Positions 12,825-24,241 of a DNA stretch of 64,000 nucleotides are shown here, in pieces. The translations under genes were made by a program, and so were the position numbers. Below the pieces are notes generated by a model. That model was not told where the DNA came from. It did not search any database and saw nothing but the letters and a program-made list of their open reading frames with translations. Source of the stretch: Acanthococcus lagerstroemiae (Eukaryota > Arthropoda > Insecta > Hemiptera > Eriococcidae); NCBI GenBank assembly GCA_031841125.1, contig CM063109.1:62001-126000 (forward strand), given 5' to 3'. The stretch's first letter is position 1, and each line of letters starts with the position of its first letter.

Positions 12825-13185
12825 GTCAAAAAATGTCAGCATACCCGTCGAATTGTCAGTCTGTCAAAATGTAGGTCTATCGAAATATCGGTATGTCTGT
12901 CGAAATGTCGATATATCGAAATATCGGTATGTCTGTCAAAATGTCGGTCTATCGAAATATCGGTATGTCTGTCGAAATATCGGTATGTCCGTCGAAATGT
13001 CGGTCTGTCGAAATGTCGGTATGTCGAAATGTCGGTATGTCTGTCGAAATGTCGACACGTCTGTCGAAGAAATGCAACCGGCGGTGCAGTCAAGCTGCTT
13101 TCTGATTGGTCAGTGTTCGACAATTCGACGGTCGAAATGAGCAGAATTCGACACTGTCGAAATAGTGTCGGTACTTGCCGATCGG
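12825..13185. repeat. TCGAAATGTCGGTATGTCTG satellite
   Basis: Head-to-tail 12-22 bp units vary around CTGTCGAAATGTCGGTATGT, running from about 12850 to 13070. More diverged GTCGAC/TTCGAC words follow to 13185. All three frames are open on both strands because the repeat lacks stops, so predicted proteins here (SVCLSKCR-type repeats) are artefacts. Confidence 0.9.
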
Positions 13186-13480
13186 GATACGACGTATCAA
13201 AATTTATTTAGCTCATCAAAGGATGAAAGTGCAACTTCATTTTCAAGTTCATTTTTTCTCTTGTTCACATGATTATTAAGTTTGTAATACTCGTAAGTAA
13301 ACTTATTCGAAATTATAAAACAGTTTGAGGTTTAATAGGTTTTTTTCCAACACATTTCCATTATCTAAAATCTTCATTTACCCAACGTCCAACCGGTTGT
13401 TCATGTCAAATACGCGAGATTCTGCTGTATTCATTAAGAAAAATAACCGCAGTAATAAAAAGCTCTGAAATAGCTGCCAG

Positions 13481-13687
13481 AAAAATTTTGATTAGGTAAT
13501 TTTCATTTCCGCTCTGACTTTTCATCAAGTTTCCAGGTCTTGACTCTGGGCTTAAAAATGAAAATCCTTCAGATTTGACCTATAAAAAATTTTGATTAAT
13601 TTTCATTTCCGCTCTGACTTTTCATCAAGTTTCCAGGTCTTACCTAACTCTGGGCTTGAAAATGAAAATCCTTCAGATTTGACCTAT
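13481..13687. repeat. Two-copy ~104-bp tandem repeat
   Basis: Copies at 13481-13583 and 13584-13687 share AAAAATTTTGATTA, TTTCATTTCCGCTCTGACTT, GTTTCCAGGTCTT and CCTTCAGATTTGACCTAT. They differ by two short insertions (GGTA and ACCTA), which suggests a recent duplication. Confidence 0.9.
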
Positions 13688-14116
13688 TTCCCTCTGAACA
13701 CACTTTTTTCTATATGTCAGTTAAATAACTCCATTTACAATTTACACTGAAAGACTAAATTTACTTTGAAACGAGAGGCGTCACTGAAAACGCCAGCCGA
13801 GATATAAAAGAAAAAAATAAATAACGAGTTGAAATTTTAAATATTTTAGTTTTGCTTTCCCGTTTCCATTATGAAACTTTCAACTTCCAAACCTGAAAGC
13901 ATAAGCCGTTTTTTTCTTATCCCTGTGACAGCCGCGTTCAACAATTTTATGGTGTAACTTTCTGTTTTGGGTATAGAAATATATGCATGGATTTACTCCT
14001 AAGGAACTATATCTGGCAGTCATACAATATTCATGTTCTTCCCATGGCATCCTTACAAAATATTCTAAACTACCTAATGAATAAAGTTCGTAAATTGGCA
14101 GGAATCACACACGATG

Positions 14117-14296
14117 AAACACTAGTAAAACACTAGAAAATAGAACAATCCGGCAATATGTTCAACTAAAGTTTTCATAGGAACGATGTTGCAATTAAGA
14201 CTTTAAAGATGGTTTATACCGAAACGTCGTCGTTGTCCTAACCTTACTTTAACATCTTGTTGGTTTGTGCTATTTTCTAGTGTTTTACTAGTGTTT
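14117..14296. mobile_element. 180-bp MITE with perfect 27-bp TIRs
   Basis: AAACACTAGTAAAACACTAG plus AAAATAG at 14117-14143 is matched exactly by its reverse complement at 14270-14296. Each TIR is itself a duplicated AACACTAG word. The interior has no coding capacity. No clear TSD is seen, so the superfamily is unknown. Confidence 0.85.
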
Positions 14297-14821
14297 TATT
14301 CTAAACCAATCGTTATAAAACAGGAACTCTTTTTAAAAAAAATAAATAAATAAAATAAAAAAATACAACAGAGACTTATAAAAAATGGTTTAAAGTAATG
14401 CATAAAGAAAGTGAGAAAAAGAAGACAAATGAAGGGACAGAAACCAAAATAGACTAGAACTAAAATGTTAAGATCGGCCAGATAAACTGAATGCAAGGAA
14501 CCAGTGAAATAAAAGTACAGGCCATAGAGTAGGAGATTGAGAGACCTTCAGCTTTGTTGTAGTATGCAGACAGGAGATTCAGGGATAATTCCTATCAATC
14601 TATATTAGGGGCAGGAACTCTAATCTAGGACCAGAGCAGAATGAAATGGTTAAATAAGCGGTTCAAACGGAGACGCCTAGTAATGAACAGATGGTAAGTT
14701 TCAACTTCATACCGAAATTTCAGGCCTCTTATCAAAAATTAAAAAACGAACGAAGGATAGTTCACTGGGAGGATGAACAGAACACGATATTATAAAGGCG
14801 GTTCACGACGTCTTCGTGATT

Positions 14822-14865
14822 AGCTGGCGCGTCTTCTGCCATAGCTGGCGCGTCTTCTGCCGTAG
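14822..14865 (-). repeat. 21-bp coding-like minisatellite, left part
   Basis: Two units of AGCTGGCGCGTCTTCTGCC(A/G)T. On the minus strand each unit encodes a heptapeptide of the form AEDAPAM. Further diverged units continue at 16627-16685 beyond the inserted element. The period is a multiple of three and the frame is kept between units, so this may be an exon of an unidentified repeat protein. I cannot extend it to a gene. Confidence 0.65.
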
Positions 14866-15493
14866 CCCGATCTGCGAATTTTTCAGAAAAAGTGCTCAAA
14901 TGTGACATGATAATTTCAGCACTTTTTTGTACAATTTGTGACAATTAATTCCACCAATCAGAGACGAGAACGGGTTTTTGTCAGTCTGCTGCCCCCAGTG
15001 TCACAACTGGGCAGTTTTTAATACCATTTGTGACAGAAATGTGCTCATTTGTGACAGAAATGTGCTCATTTGTGTCAATTAAAAAAATGTCACGTTTAAG
15101 CAGTTTTTTGCTTACTGGGCAGTTTTTAATGCCACTTGTGACAGAAATGTGCTCATTTGTGCCATTTTAATAAGTGTCACATTTACGCAGTTTTTTGCTC
15201 GCCTCTGCAGGCGCTGGTTATAGCCCCCGCTGCACCCTCAATTGTGAGCATCGCATAGGTATATTACATATATTACAGAAATATATTTCTGCCATAAGAA
15301 TAAATAAATACACGATACCGCAAAGCGAGTGTGGTAGGAGCGCGATAACAATGTAAATAATGTAGTCAATATTTACACAAAGCACGTAGAAAATGTATAT
15401 TTTACATACATACAACAAAATAATAATTATAGATAGGTACTAAAAATAAAGTACAGGACTAAAACAACCCCTGACTAAGTTGTTCAACTTAAT

Positions 15494-15730
15494 TGGACGC
15501 TATATTCAGCGTCAAAAGGAACCAACCAACATTTGTAAACAAAATGAGTTATTAGTATGTTTGGAAAGAGCGTAAAAAGTAGAATTTTTCAAAATTGGGC
15601 TGCCGATTCAAAAATGTGTACTCACATTGAAAAATGCTTATCAGTAAACGCTATGTCATATAGTTTCTACCAAAATATTGAGTTCTTATTTATATGCACT
15701 TTTGGTTTTGGTTGATGTTGGAGCGCTCCT
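15494..15730. mobile_element. Diverged copy of a dispersed MITE
   Basis: About 180 bases from TTGTAAACAAAATGAGTTAT to the TCATATAGTTTCTAC block match 43180-43327 at high identity. The ends (TGGACGC... and a reversed ...GTTGGAGCG) are decayed relative to the 29-bp TIRs of the other copy. Confidence 0.75.
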
Positions 15731-15920
15731 TCTCAGAATACAAACTGCCAGCAATTCCAAAATGCACGGATATTATTCTCTCAGCGCAGTGCAATCACAA
15801 AATACAGGTATCATGCAGCTATGTTGATTCCAGCTTATCTATCAGGTGAACAAGCGTAGATACTTATAAAGCATGTTATTCTACAGAAAAATTCCGCCAG
15901 CAAAGATCATCCGGAGGAAG

Positions 15921-16152
15921 ATTATTATATACTTATCCTGTGTATTTTTTCCTCCTTCAGCCTGTTCTGTTATTTGGAGAGCTTCATCGTCTATATACGA
16001 TCGAGTATATTTTGAAATCACTGGTGAACAGCGTGAGGAACATACACGCGCTGTTTACCAGTGATTTTGAAATATATACTCGTATATATATACTAAGAAG
16101 CTCCAAATAACAGAACAGACTGAAAGAGGAAAAATACACAGGATAATAATTA
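15921..16152. repeat. Large inverted repeat (~105-bp arms)
   Basis: The left arm reads ATTATTATATACTTATCCTG, TGTATTTTTTCCTC, CTGTTCTGTTATTTGGAG and ATCACTGGTGAACAGCG. The right arm is its near-exact reverse complement. The central ~20 bases (GAGGAACATACAC) form the loop. It is probably a foldback MITE nested in the larger element. Confidence 0.8.
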
Positions 16153-16626
16153 TAATTAGGTAACTTACTCGTTTTCATTGTAGCCATGTATTTCATTCGC
16201 ACACGTGGTGGTCAAGGAGCACAGCAACACACGAACGAAATATATTTAAATATAAAATCATAAATTATAAGTAGTCGTCAAATTTCAAATTAAAACACAG
16301 AAATGAGAGCACAATCACAATCCCAGTTAGTACAAGACAATATATGTTCAAAGTTGAATTTAAGTATAACGATTAATTATTTAATTTCTAGGTTCTCTCA
16401 AATTGCCACAAATAAGCAGTTTTCTGCTTAAATATGACAACATAAACTGTCACACATAAGCATATTTGTGACACTTTAATGTCACGGAGGCGTGTGACAT
16501 ATTTCCAGTGATAAAAGGGCGGATCTAAATATTTGCCACACTTTTACCACAAATTTGCGAAATTTACAGACTTGAGCACTTTTTTTTGCCACAGATAGTG
16601 TCACAAGCTTAAAAACGCAGATCGGG

Positions 16627-17884
16627 AGCTGGCGCGTCTTTTGTTGTAACTGGCACGTCTTCTGTCAAAGCTGGCGCGTCTTTATGCTCAGGGTATTATT
16701 CGCAGATTGTTCTACAGGAAAAAAATGCACAAAGTGAAGATTAATTTCAAGAAAAAATAATACAAGAGTGCATACCTATGTTAATCTTACCCTATAAAAA
16801 ATGTTACAGGGGCAGTAGGTAAGGCTAGTACATAGTATACCATGGAATAGTTCGAAGTAATTCAAAGTTGATAAAAGACTAGAATATCTGAATCCAATGT
16901 TTCCCAATAAAGACTTGAACAGTAATAACAAATCGGGTAGACTTTTACAAAGAGAATGTAAACCTGCACTGATGTATTAAGTTGTTTACTTACACATGAT
17001 ATTATCAGATGAGGGTCAATAATTCTACGAATCGACAAAAATTTGGAAAGTTTCTGAATAGGTAATTTATACAGTAGTAATTCCCTAGAAATTTGAGAGT
17101 CACACATTATTGTTTTGTTTCCATCTTTTTTATAAAAATGAAGACTTGAGGATCCTGCATAAAAATAAAATAACATTTTTTGACATTAGTAAATAACGAC
17201 CACCCTAAGGAGGAGAGAGAAGAGCAGGGGGAAGAAGGAGATGCTTAGGAGTAAGAGGAAAGCAAGACATTTGAAGAAGAATAGAGATTAAGGGAGGCGG
17301 AAAAGACTGAAAGGGGTGGAATTTAGAGCAGGTGAGGGAAACGGATAGTGTGATGCGGAAATGGAAGCTAATGATGTTTCCATTCCTCTTTCGTTTCTTC
17401 TTCTTCTTTCTGAAGGAAGCAGTGGGCAGGGGAGGGAACAAGATGCAGATTGGCTGTGGGAGGGTTAGAAGATTCCCTGGATCTTTCGCAAAGATATATG
17501 TTCAACTCTTTGTCAGAAAATTCACTGATTCTAAAACAGTCTAACACTTCGCTTCCATTGCTGATGATTTTCAGTTATTGCTCAGACGACACACCATTTC
17601 GTTTCTGCCTCAAAAGGTGTGTATCAATTAATTTTGTTCTATAATGATCTCGTATTTCTTTTGTCATAGGATGTTCCCATTCTAATCCATCTTTATACCA
17701 GAGTAGGTACATTCTTTCCCTCATGATCATTCGGTTCTCTTTTAGAAGATCCAGTTAATCATTTCTTGGTCTAATTATCCACAAGTTCTCTTTGAAAAGA
17801 TTTAGAAGTTCAGTGTATCTGAAGATTTGAAAATTTCTGAATAATTTTGAGTATTACAGTTTTAATTACTGAGACTATACATAT
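16627..17884. other. Right part of the 21-bp minisatellite, then no gene
   Basis: 16627-16685 holds two to three diverged CTGGC(G/A)CGTCTT units. From 16690 to 17880 I see only short frames, purine-rich DNA at 17205-17440 and no domain. Confidence 0.5.
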
Positions 17885-20090
17885 CTGCATTCGCACTTGC
17901 TCGCCAATTTCTACCCGGGACTTCAATTCTAGCTTTTGACTTCCAATTCTGATTCAACACAACATAGACCCATACTCCCATTCTCCTTCAGGTTCAATAA
18001 TGATCCCATCCCCTCCTTAAGTTTCAACTCCAAACAGACTTATTGTACTTCGAATTTTCCACTTTTACTTTAACTTACATTTCAGTTCTAATATGAACTT
18101 TACGTTGACTTCGGCTCTACCTTCCACTTTCACTGTGCGATGGACTCAAATTCGACTACTGAGACAGCACCGGCTCCAACTACCACTTCTAAGTCCATTT
18201 TCAACTCCAACATTGACGCTAAATTGGACACCTACTCCTGAACAATTCCAATTTCAATATTTGATTTCTACTGTGACTTCGGTCCGAATTTCACTTCACC
18301 TCTATTAGTGACGCTGCTTTTGACTAATGTCTTTTCATTTCTCCTGTGTCTTCGGTTCGAACTTTAACTTGACTATGACTTAGTATTTTGCTTTTGCCTC
18401 TATTCTCACTTTGAATTTAATATTGATTCCTACTTCCCTTCAGGGCCGAGGTTTACATTCAGGTTAACTCTGTCTTTGGACTTCATGTCCACTATGAGCC
18501 CACTCTTTGATTTCACTTCAGTTTTGCATCAAATAGTAATTTCTTCTCTAACTTGGATTTGACTTCAACTTTGACCTCGAGACTCTCAGTTCTCTGACTT
18601 CTACTCGAACTTCTATACTAGGCTCAAAATTCTGTAGGCTAAGATTCGACTTCAAATTTGACTCTACACATGTCGACCTCGACTCGACCGAACCAAACAC
18701 CTCTTGACTTTGACTCAATCCTTCATTCTGCTAATTTCGACCATAATTTCAACTTTAATTTCCATTTCCACTCTTACTTCTACTCTGCCATCCTCTTTCT
18801 TTCTACCTTCGACTCACCTTTGACTTGTATTTGTAGTCCGGCTTGCAAACTAAGAAAAACATAGGAACTTTTCAGTCAAACTTCCAGTTATAGGTACTAT
18901 TATACTTCGAATTTCACTTACACCTCCTCTTCAAGCTCAAAATTCTACTTTGCTCAGACTGGAACTCTGAATTCCATTCTCAGGTTGACTGTGTTAAAGA
19001 CTCCAACTATGAGACTTACTTAGACTCTCACTTCGACTTTGGCATACCTACATGTTCAGCTCTGATTTTTATTTCAACTTTCAAATCTGGCTGAAACCGT
19101 AGATTATTAATTTTAATTTTAATTTGTCTTTACTCTCGTTATACTTATTCTGTAATTCAGCTCAACATTAATACGACTTTGACTCTCAAATTTGATTATA
19201 ATATTTCTGACAGAACTTGGAATCAGACTTATACTTTCATTTTCATCGAAATTTATTCTCTACCTTCGCTCTGACTTCCACTACTTCTTTATCAGTGACT
19301 TCCATTCTGAGTACAGCTTTGAATCTGATTTCAATTTTGAGTCCGACAACACGCACTGACTTTTCCTCTTTTTTCTAAATCTATCTACAATTGACTCAAA
19401 CTATTAACATAGATTTCTACTTCTAATTTCAATGAATACAGCCTCGGCTCTGACATCGGCCTCAATAACTAGGGGATTTGGATACCAATTTTAACGTGAC
19501 TCCAACCCTGAGACCCCTTTTTACTTCGGCTCTCATTTGTACTCTAACTTCCATTTCTATTTCTCCTACGATTCTAACTTTTTATTATTTTAAACTCCTG
19601 ACTTCCCTCTTCATTTTGCTTTCTACTTCGCTCCAGGATCGTATAACGTGAGGGGGCAAATGAGTGATTTGCTCTTCCTAGGCAAGAATTTGCCCACTGA
19701 TGACTTTTTTTTTTTTTTTTTTTTTTTTACAGTATTAGTATTTTCATGGTAGAAAATGCTTAAGAAAAGAAACAAAAAAACGCTGCCATTTCACTTTGAA
19801 GAGTCACTTTGTCCCTTACTTGCCTCTCCTGGAACAGTGGTCACATAATAGGCCCTTCGATTCGTAAATTTATCTTGGATTACAACTTTGATTCAGACTT
19901 CAATTCCAATGTCAGTTCGAAAATATACTTCAACATTGATTTCAGCTGTGGACTTGTCCTGAACACTCCCAACTTTTATTTCCAGGTTATTTGTTAATTT
20001 CAACTACAATTTAGATTCTAACTTTGATTCATTTGACCTTTGCTGCCGTCTCCATTTCAGCTGGGAGCTCGGACTTCAGACCACCTGTCT
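17885..20090. repeat. Degenerate hexamer repeat, G-poor on the plus strand
   Basis: About 2 kb is dominated by irregular six-base words of the form (G/A)ACTT(C/T) and GACTC(T/C) (for example TTCGACTTTGACTC, AACTTCAACTTT). The plus strand is strongly pyrimidine-biased. Frames read as D/N/F/S-rich nonsense. Non-repeat DNA with a long T run (19708-19728) interrupts it at 19630-19800. Confidence 0.75.
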
Positions 20091-20097
20091 TTTCAGG

Positions 20098-20795
20098 TCA
20101 ATGCTTGCGATACCGATTCTGCCAGGGAACAGCTCCAACAGGACTGTTGAAATATGTTTTCCAACTGTCTCGGATAGCTAATGCATTGTGTGCCTTGTGA
20201 TTATAACGTCTCCCTGTTTGCACTGAGGTCATTTGGGAGTCTCGCAGATCTACTTTTGCACACACTGCTTCCAGTAAAACCTTGTCTACACCTTCTCGAT
20301 CAATAACAATATTATGGAGCACTGTTGCACCATTTACAATAATCTCGGCAGTCTTCTCACTCGTTTCAATCGATTTTAGAAACAAACGCCACTTATTTAC
20401 TAAAATGCCAAATGCGCACTCCACGCACCTCCTTGCTCGAGATAATCGCCCATTGAATATTTCTTGCTCTGATGTTAATTGACCTCCCGAATATGGGGCT
20501 TCATCATGTTTGGCCTCAATGGATACGCATCATCACAAACAAATAAATATGGCATTTTTGTATCAATTCCTGGAATAGATCGTGGGGGAGGTAGATTATT
20601 AAGATCAGCAACAAATTCACTGAGTTTACTACATTCGAAAATGCCTCCATCGCTTTGTTTGCCGAATGCACCAACTTCAGTGAATGTAAATCGGTACAGA
20701 GCATCCGCAACCGCTTGTAGTACAATCGAGTAGAAATGTTTATAGTTGAAGTACATTGAACCGGAACGTGTTGGACATTTAATACGCACATGCAC
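20098..20795 (-). pseudogene. PIF/Harbinger transposase, truncated and frameshifted (copy A)
   Basis: This is the C-terminal two thirds of a DDE_Tnp_4 (HARBI1-like) transposase. The first piece (20795-20475) carries VRIKCPTRSGS, the GAFGKQSDGG block and the second catalytic Asp in VCDDAYPLRP. A one-base deletion near 20490 shifts the frame. The second piece carries RLSRARRCVECAFGIL, with the catalytic Glu. The part before VRIKCP, including the first Asp in the usual AIDGKH, is missing. The break coincides with the presumed left end of the neighbouring PIF/Harbinger unit, so copy A was probably interrupted by that insertion. I did not find its N-terminus on the far side. Confidence 0.85.
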
Positions 20796-21045
20796 AGTTA
20801 ATAGCGCCGTTTACACGAGCGTGTAAATGCGAGCTACAAGCCGATTTTTTACAAGTCGATTGTAACGTGTAATTTAGAAGTTGTCCAACAAAGTAGCTTC
20901 TCACCTTGGCTTCTCACAAGCTGCGCGTGCCGAGTATACATTTTCCTATGGTTTCTTTTGGCAGTTTTTTGTAGGCGAGAATATTGCACGATAATTTATT
21001 GTGTAATCGGCATTTTTATTCGTTATATAAATAAGTGCGAAGCTG

Positions 21046-22919
21046 ATGGCATTTCCGATTCCAAAGTGGGATACAAAGCAAATCAGTATATTTTGGGAAA
21101 TATACCAAAATTACCCACAGTTGTGGGACACAGCAAATCCGGCATACAGTAACAGGCTAGAAAAGATGGGTTTAAACTTAAATCTGATGAAGCTTATAAA
21201 CGAAAAAGTATGTCCTGGTAAGTACATCTCCTTTAAAATAGTTGGTATGATGCTTTTTATAGAGATGCCTTTATACCCATCACAATCTGTTTATTTCACA
21301 CAGACGACCGTATCAGTGATGTAAAAATATTGGTCAAGAAAATTAAATCGCTTACTGACTTGTATAAGGCCGAAGTAAAAAAAATTGAAAAGAGTAAGAA
21401 GACTGGAAGTGGGGCAGATGCCATATATAAACCAAAATTGGTATGGTTTAATAAAGCAGATTATTTGAACTCGACAATCCACATACGAGAAACACAAGAC
21501 AATTTACCTGTAAGTTAATGTTTATGTTTATTTTTGCTTTATAGGATACTTTAATAAATTAATAAAAATAAATAAGAGGTATCTACTAGAATACTTAATC
21601 TAAGTTTTAGAGCTCTTCTAAATCACCGTCAACATCTTCTTCTATTAAATCAGCTGCTACATTTTCATCACTTTGCTCTTGTGTGAGGCCAATGCGTTTC
21701 CATTGCCACGGAATTACAAACTCCTGTGTAAAAAGACGACTATATTCTGCTCGAACTGCTTCTGCATCCTTTGTAAAGTTATTACTGCTTCCTATTCTAG
21801 AAATAGACTGTAAGGGGTTAGAAACATCATGGCGCCATGAACCTTCAATAATGTCTCCAGATAACTCATCCTCTCGATCTACAGCTCCACGAGGTAGATA
21901 CACATTTCCTGAAGTTCGACGAAGCCAATTATGTATTGAACATGCTGCCCAAACTACCTTATCTGCAGTACTTAGCTTCACCTCCAATGGTCGATGAAAA
22001 ATATGAAAACGGCTCGCCAATATGCCAAATGCATTCTCAACTCTATTTCGAGCAGGTGACATTCGATAATTAAAAACTCGTTCCTTAATACTTCTTGAGT
22101 AGTATGAGTAGGGTTTCATAAGATATGGTTTGAGGGGGAAAGCATCATCCCCAATGATAACATGATTATGGGGGATACATAGTCGGTTGTCCTTAAGACC
22201 ACGGTTCAGTGATGATCTGCTGAATACGCCTGCCTCACCAGCTCGTCCATTGGCCCCAATATTAACGTACAAGAAATTATACTCTGCATCAACCAATGCC
22301 AGAAGTATAATGCTGTATGTACCCTTGTAATTGTAGTATTCTGATCCAGTATTTTTAGGACGTTTCAGTAGTATATGTTTGCCGTCTATTGCTCCACAGC
22401 ACCGGGGAAAATGCCACCATCTAAGAAACTTTGCAGCTACTGTTTTCCATTCGGCTTCTGTTGCTGGCATCTAAAATTTACACACAAACACAAAAATGAA
22501 ATAACACTTCATTGTATTTTCTTTTTCTTATATAGGAAATGACAGATGAGCACAGCCAGGACGAGAATGACTGTAATGAATCACGAAGTCCAAGTGTAAA
22601 TATAAATATTGAGTCGTCTACTCAATCTGGTTCAGATGTATCCTCGATCAGAAACATCAGCAGAAAACGAAAACAGCAAAATGAGACTGAGCATAAGGAC
22701 GAAGAGGTAGAATCATATGATCAGATTATACACAAAGTTGAATACCTACAGAAAAAATTAGCATCACGAGACGTTCATGATGCATATGGAGAGTATATTG
22801 CTGAAGAGATGCGAAAATTGCCTCCCTTACAACAAACGCTTCTGAAGGCAGATATTAATGGTTTAATAATGAGATATAATTTAGAGCAATGTGAGGGAGT
22901 GGAGGTTCAGGAAATTTAG
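21046..22919 (+). CDS. MADF-domain protein of PIF/Harbinger unit B, three exons (253 aa)
   Basis: The exons are 21046-21217 (donor GTAAGT), 21304-21509 (donor GTAAGT) and 22536-22919, joined in phases 1 and 0 without stops. Residues ~10-115 form a MADF domain: IFWEIYQNYPQLWD, YSNRLEKMGLNL, ISDVKILVKKIKSLTDLYKAE and PKLVWFNKADYL. A charged Ser/Glu-rich linker follows with a basic SRKRKQQ stretch (likely nuclear). The C-terminal helix AYGEYIAEEMRKLPPLQQ resembles the BESS-like tail seen in these partners. The family role is to bind the element and recruit or carry the transposase to the nucleus. Intron 2 (21510-22535) fully contains the main transposase exon on the other strand. Confidence 0.85.
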
Positions 22920-23467
22920 CTATATTCCACTTATACATTAATTTTTGATACTATAATTACATATATATGAAAAATTATGAATTACATTATTACTACTTTT
23001 TACATTTTGTTATCTTTCCTTACTTTTATAAATGGAGCCAAGACAGATCGTATTGCCGACAATACTTCAGGTAAGAATATACTGATGGTTGAACGTGGTA
23101 CACGATATGCCCGCAACAGAACTCGAAAAGATGATCCATCTGCTAAAAAGGATAAAGTTACTTCTAGCTTCACTGTACTGGGTACAGCTGTTCGCATATT
23201 AGTGTCCTGGCGACGGATCAATGGTTCTACGAGAGCAAGTAGCTCGTTAAATTTATCTTGAGACATGCGAAGTGTACATCAATATTCTTGAGGATCTTCC
23301 GAAGCTAATTCTTTAAGTAAAGTGCTTGAATGACCCAGCTGATCGCGTCTTAGAATCCAATTTTTGACCCAAACTTCCCTTGGTTTACGTTTTTTACATT
23401 TCCTCTTCTTATGTTCTGCTCTCTTCTGTAGTATTTTAGTCTTCAGTATACAAAGTCTTTTTATCAC
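21607..23467 (-). CDS. PIF/Harbinger transposase, unit B, with one in-frame stop
   Basis: The main exon is 22470-21607 (acceptor TTTTAG|ATG) and the upstream exon ends at 23034 (donor AAA|GTAAGG, phase 0). All three DDE_Tnp_4 catalytic residues are present: Asp in GAIDGKH, Asp in GDDAFPL, Glu in RVENAFGIL. The upstream exon gives the helix-turn-helix part (MSQDKFNELL, FRVLLRAYRVPRSTIS) preceded by the typical VKNWILRRDQLG and SSTLLKEL. A TGA at 23281-23279 interrupts the frame after EDPQEY, where family members have a hydrophobic residue. The gene is therefore inactive, or starts at the Met just after the stop. The true start codon is not clear; the segment to 23467 may begin with another exon. 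The intron 22471-23033 contains the last MADF exon. Confidence 0.85.
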
Positions 23468-23879
23468 AAAATTTCAGAGTTTACTTGCAACTCGCACTAC
23501 TGTGTTTACATTATGCTTCTTTCTTTTTGGCTTGTAAAATCGCAGAATATACAAGCTACAAGTTGAACGACGATCAACTTTCTGCTTGTAAAATGGGCTT
23601 GCAAAAAGCAAGCGGCTTGTTGCTGTTTGCACGGGCGTTTTTACAATCGACTTGTGAAAAAGCCTTTGACTATACATACATGGACACCGAACAACGCGAT
23701 TTAGGGTGAAGCCAACATTGCCCTTTATATCACTATTTTTATCAGTTATAATCATCTTCGTATCATTCGGTGTAATCCTACATGGAAAATTTCTTACTTT
23801 TCATTATTAAAAAAATAAAAACGTTCTGAATTATTTGGATTCGATTTCTCTTTCTTTTAATACAAAATATGTGAATGAT

Positions 23880-24038
23880 AATTGAATGGCTGGGTGGAAA
23901 ACGGGCAAATGTAAAAAATCGCCCTCGTTCCAATTATTGTCTGATTGGATTCTACGGTCCTTGTAGAATCAAATTTAGACAACAATCGGAGAAAGGGCGA
24001 TTTTGAAAATCGCCCTTTTTCCACCCAGCCATTCAATT
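23880..24038. mobile_element. 159-bp foldback MITE
   Basis: It starts AATTGAATGGCTGGGTGGAA and ends with the exact complement. The arms stay paired with few mismatches through GGGCGATTTT...GATTCTAC to the centre, so the element is almost one hairpin. There is no coding sequence. Confidence 0.85.
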
Positions 24039-24241
24039 ATGTACCTGTTGTACATAATATACTCATAATTTGGTAATAATTACAATTATGTAAACTTACT
24101 CTGTTGCTGGCGTGTACCTAATCAATCAATTTATTACCAAACTTCGCTGTAGCCTACTACTTTCATCATATACATAACTGCATTACTGCATACAATAATA
24201 CCAGAATAAGTAAGATAGAACAATTGCAAAAATAAATTTAC

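Larger units (their letters stand above)
14866..16626. mobile_element. 1.76-kb nonautonomous TIR element inserted in a minisatellite
   Basis: It starts CCCGATCTGCG and ends CGCAGATCGGG, an 11-bp perfect TIR. Both flanks are the 21-bp minisatellite, which resumes in register with AG on each side (possible 2-bp TSD). Subterminal repeats of the type AAATGTGCTCATTTGTGAC occur at 14890-15180 and, diverged, at 16400-16610. No transposase was found. The interior holds a dispersed repeat (15494-15730) and a large hairpin (15921-16152). The superfamily is unassigned. Confidence 0.65.
20800..23660. mobile_element. PIF/Harbinger unit B, approximate limits
   Basis: The unit contains the MADF gene and the transposase gene described separately. 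Related inverted sequences lie near both ends. The left has CGTGTAAATGCGAG, CTACAAGCCG, TTTTTTACAAG. The reversed right has CGTGCAAACAGCAA, CAACAAGCCG, TTTTTGCAAG. Multiple ACAAG/CTTGT words sit inside both ends. They are imperfect, and I could not fix exact termini or the 3-bp TSD expected for this superfamily. Confidence 0.6.

Noticed and set aside
12720..13211. Long overlapping open frames on both strands (S-V-C-L-S-K-C-R type repeats)
   Set aside because: They are produced by a stop-free TCGAAATGTCGG satellite; open in several frames at once and without any domain.
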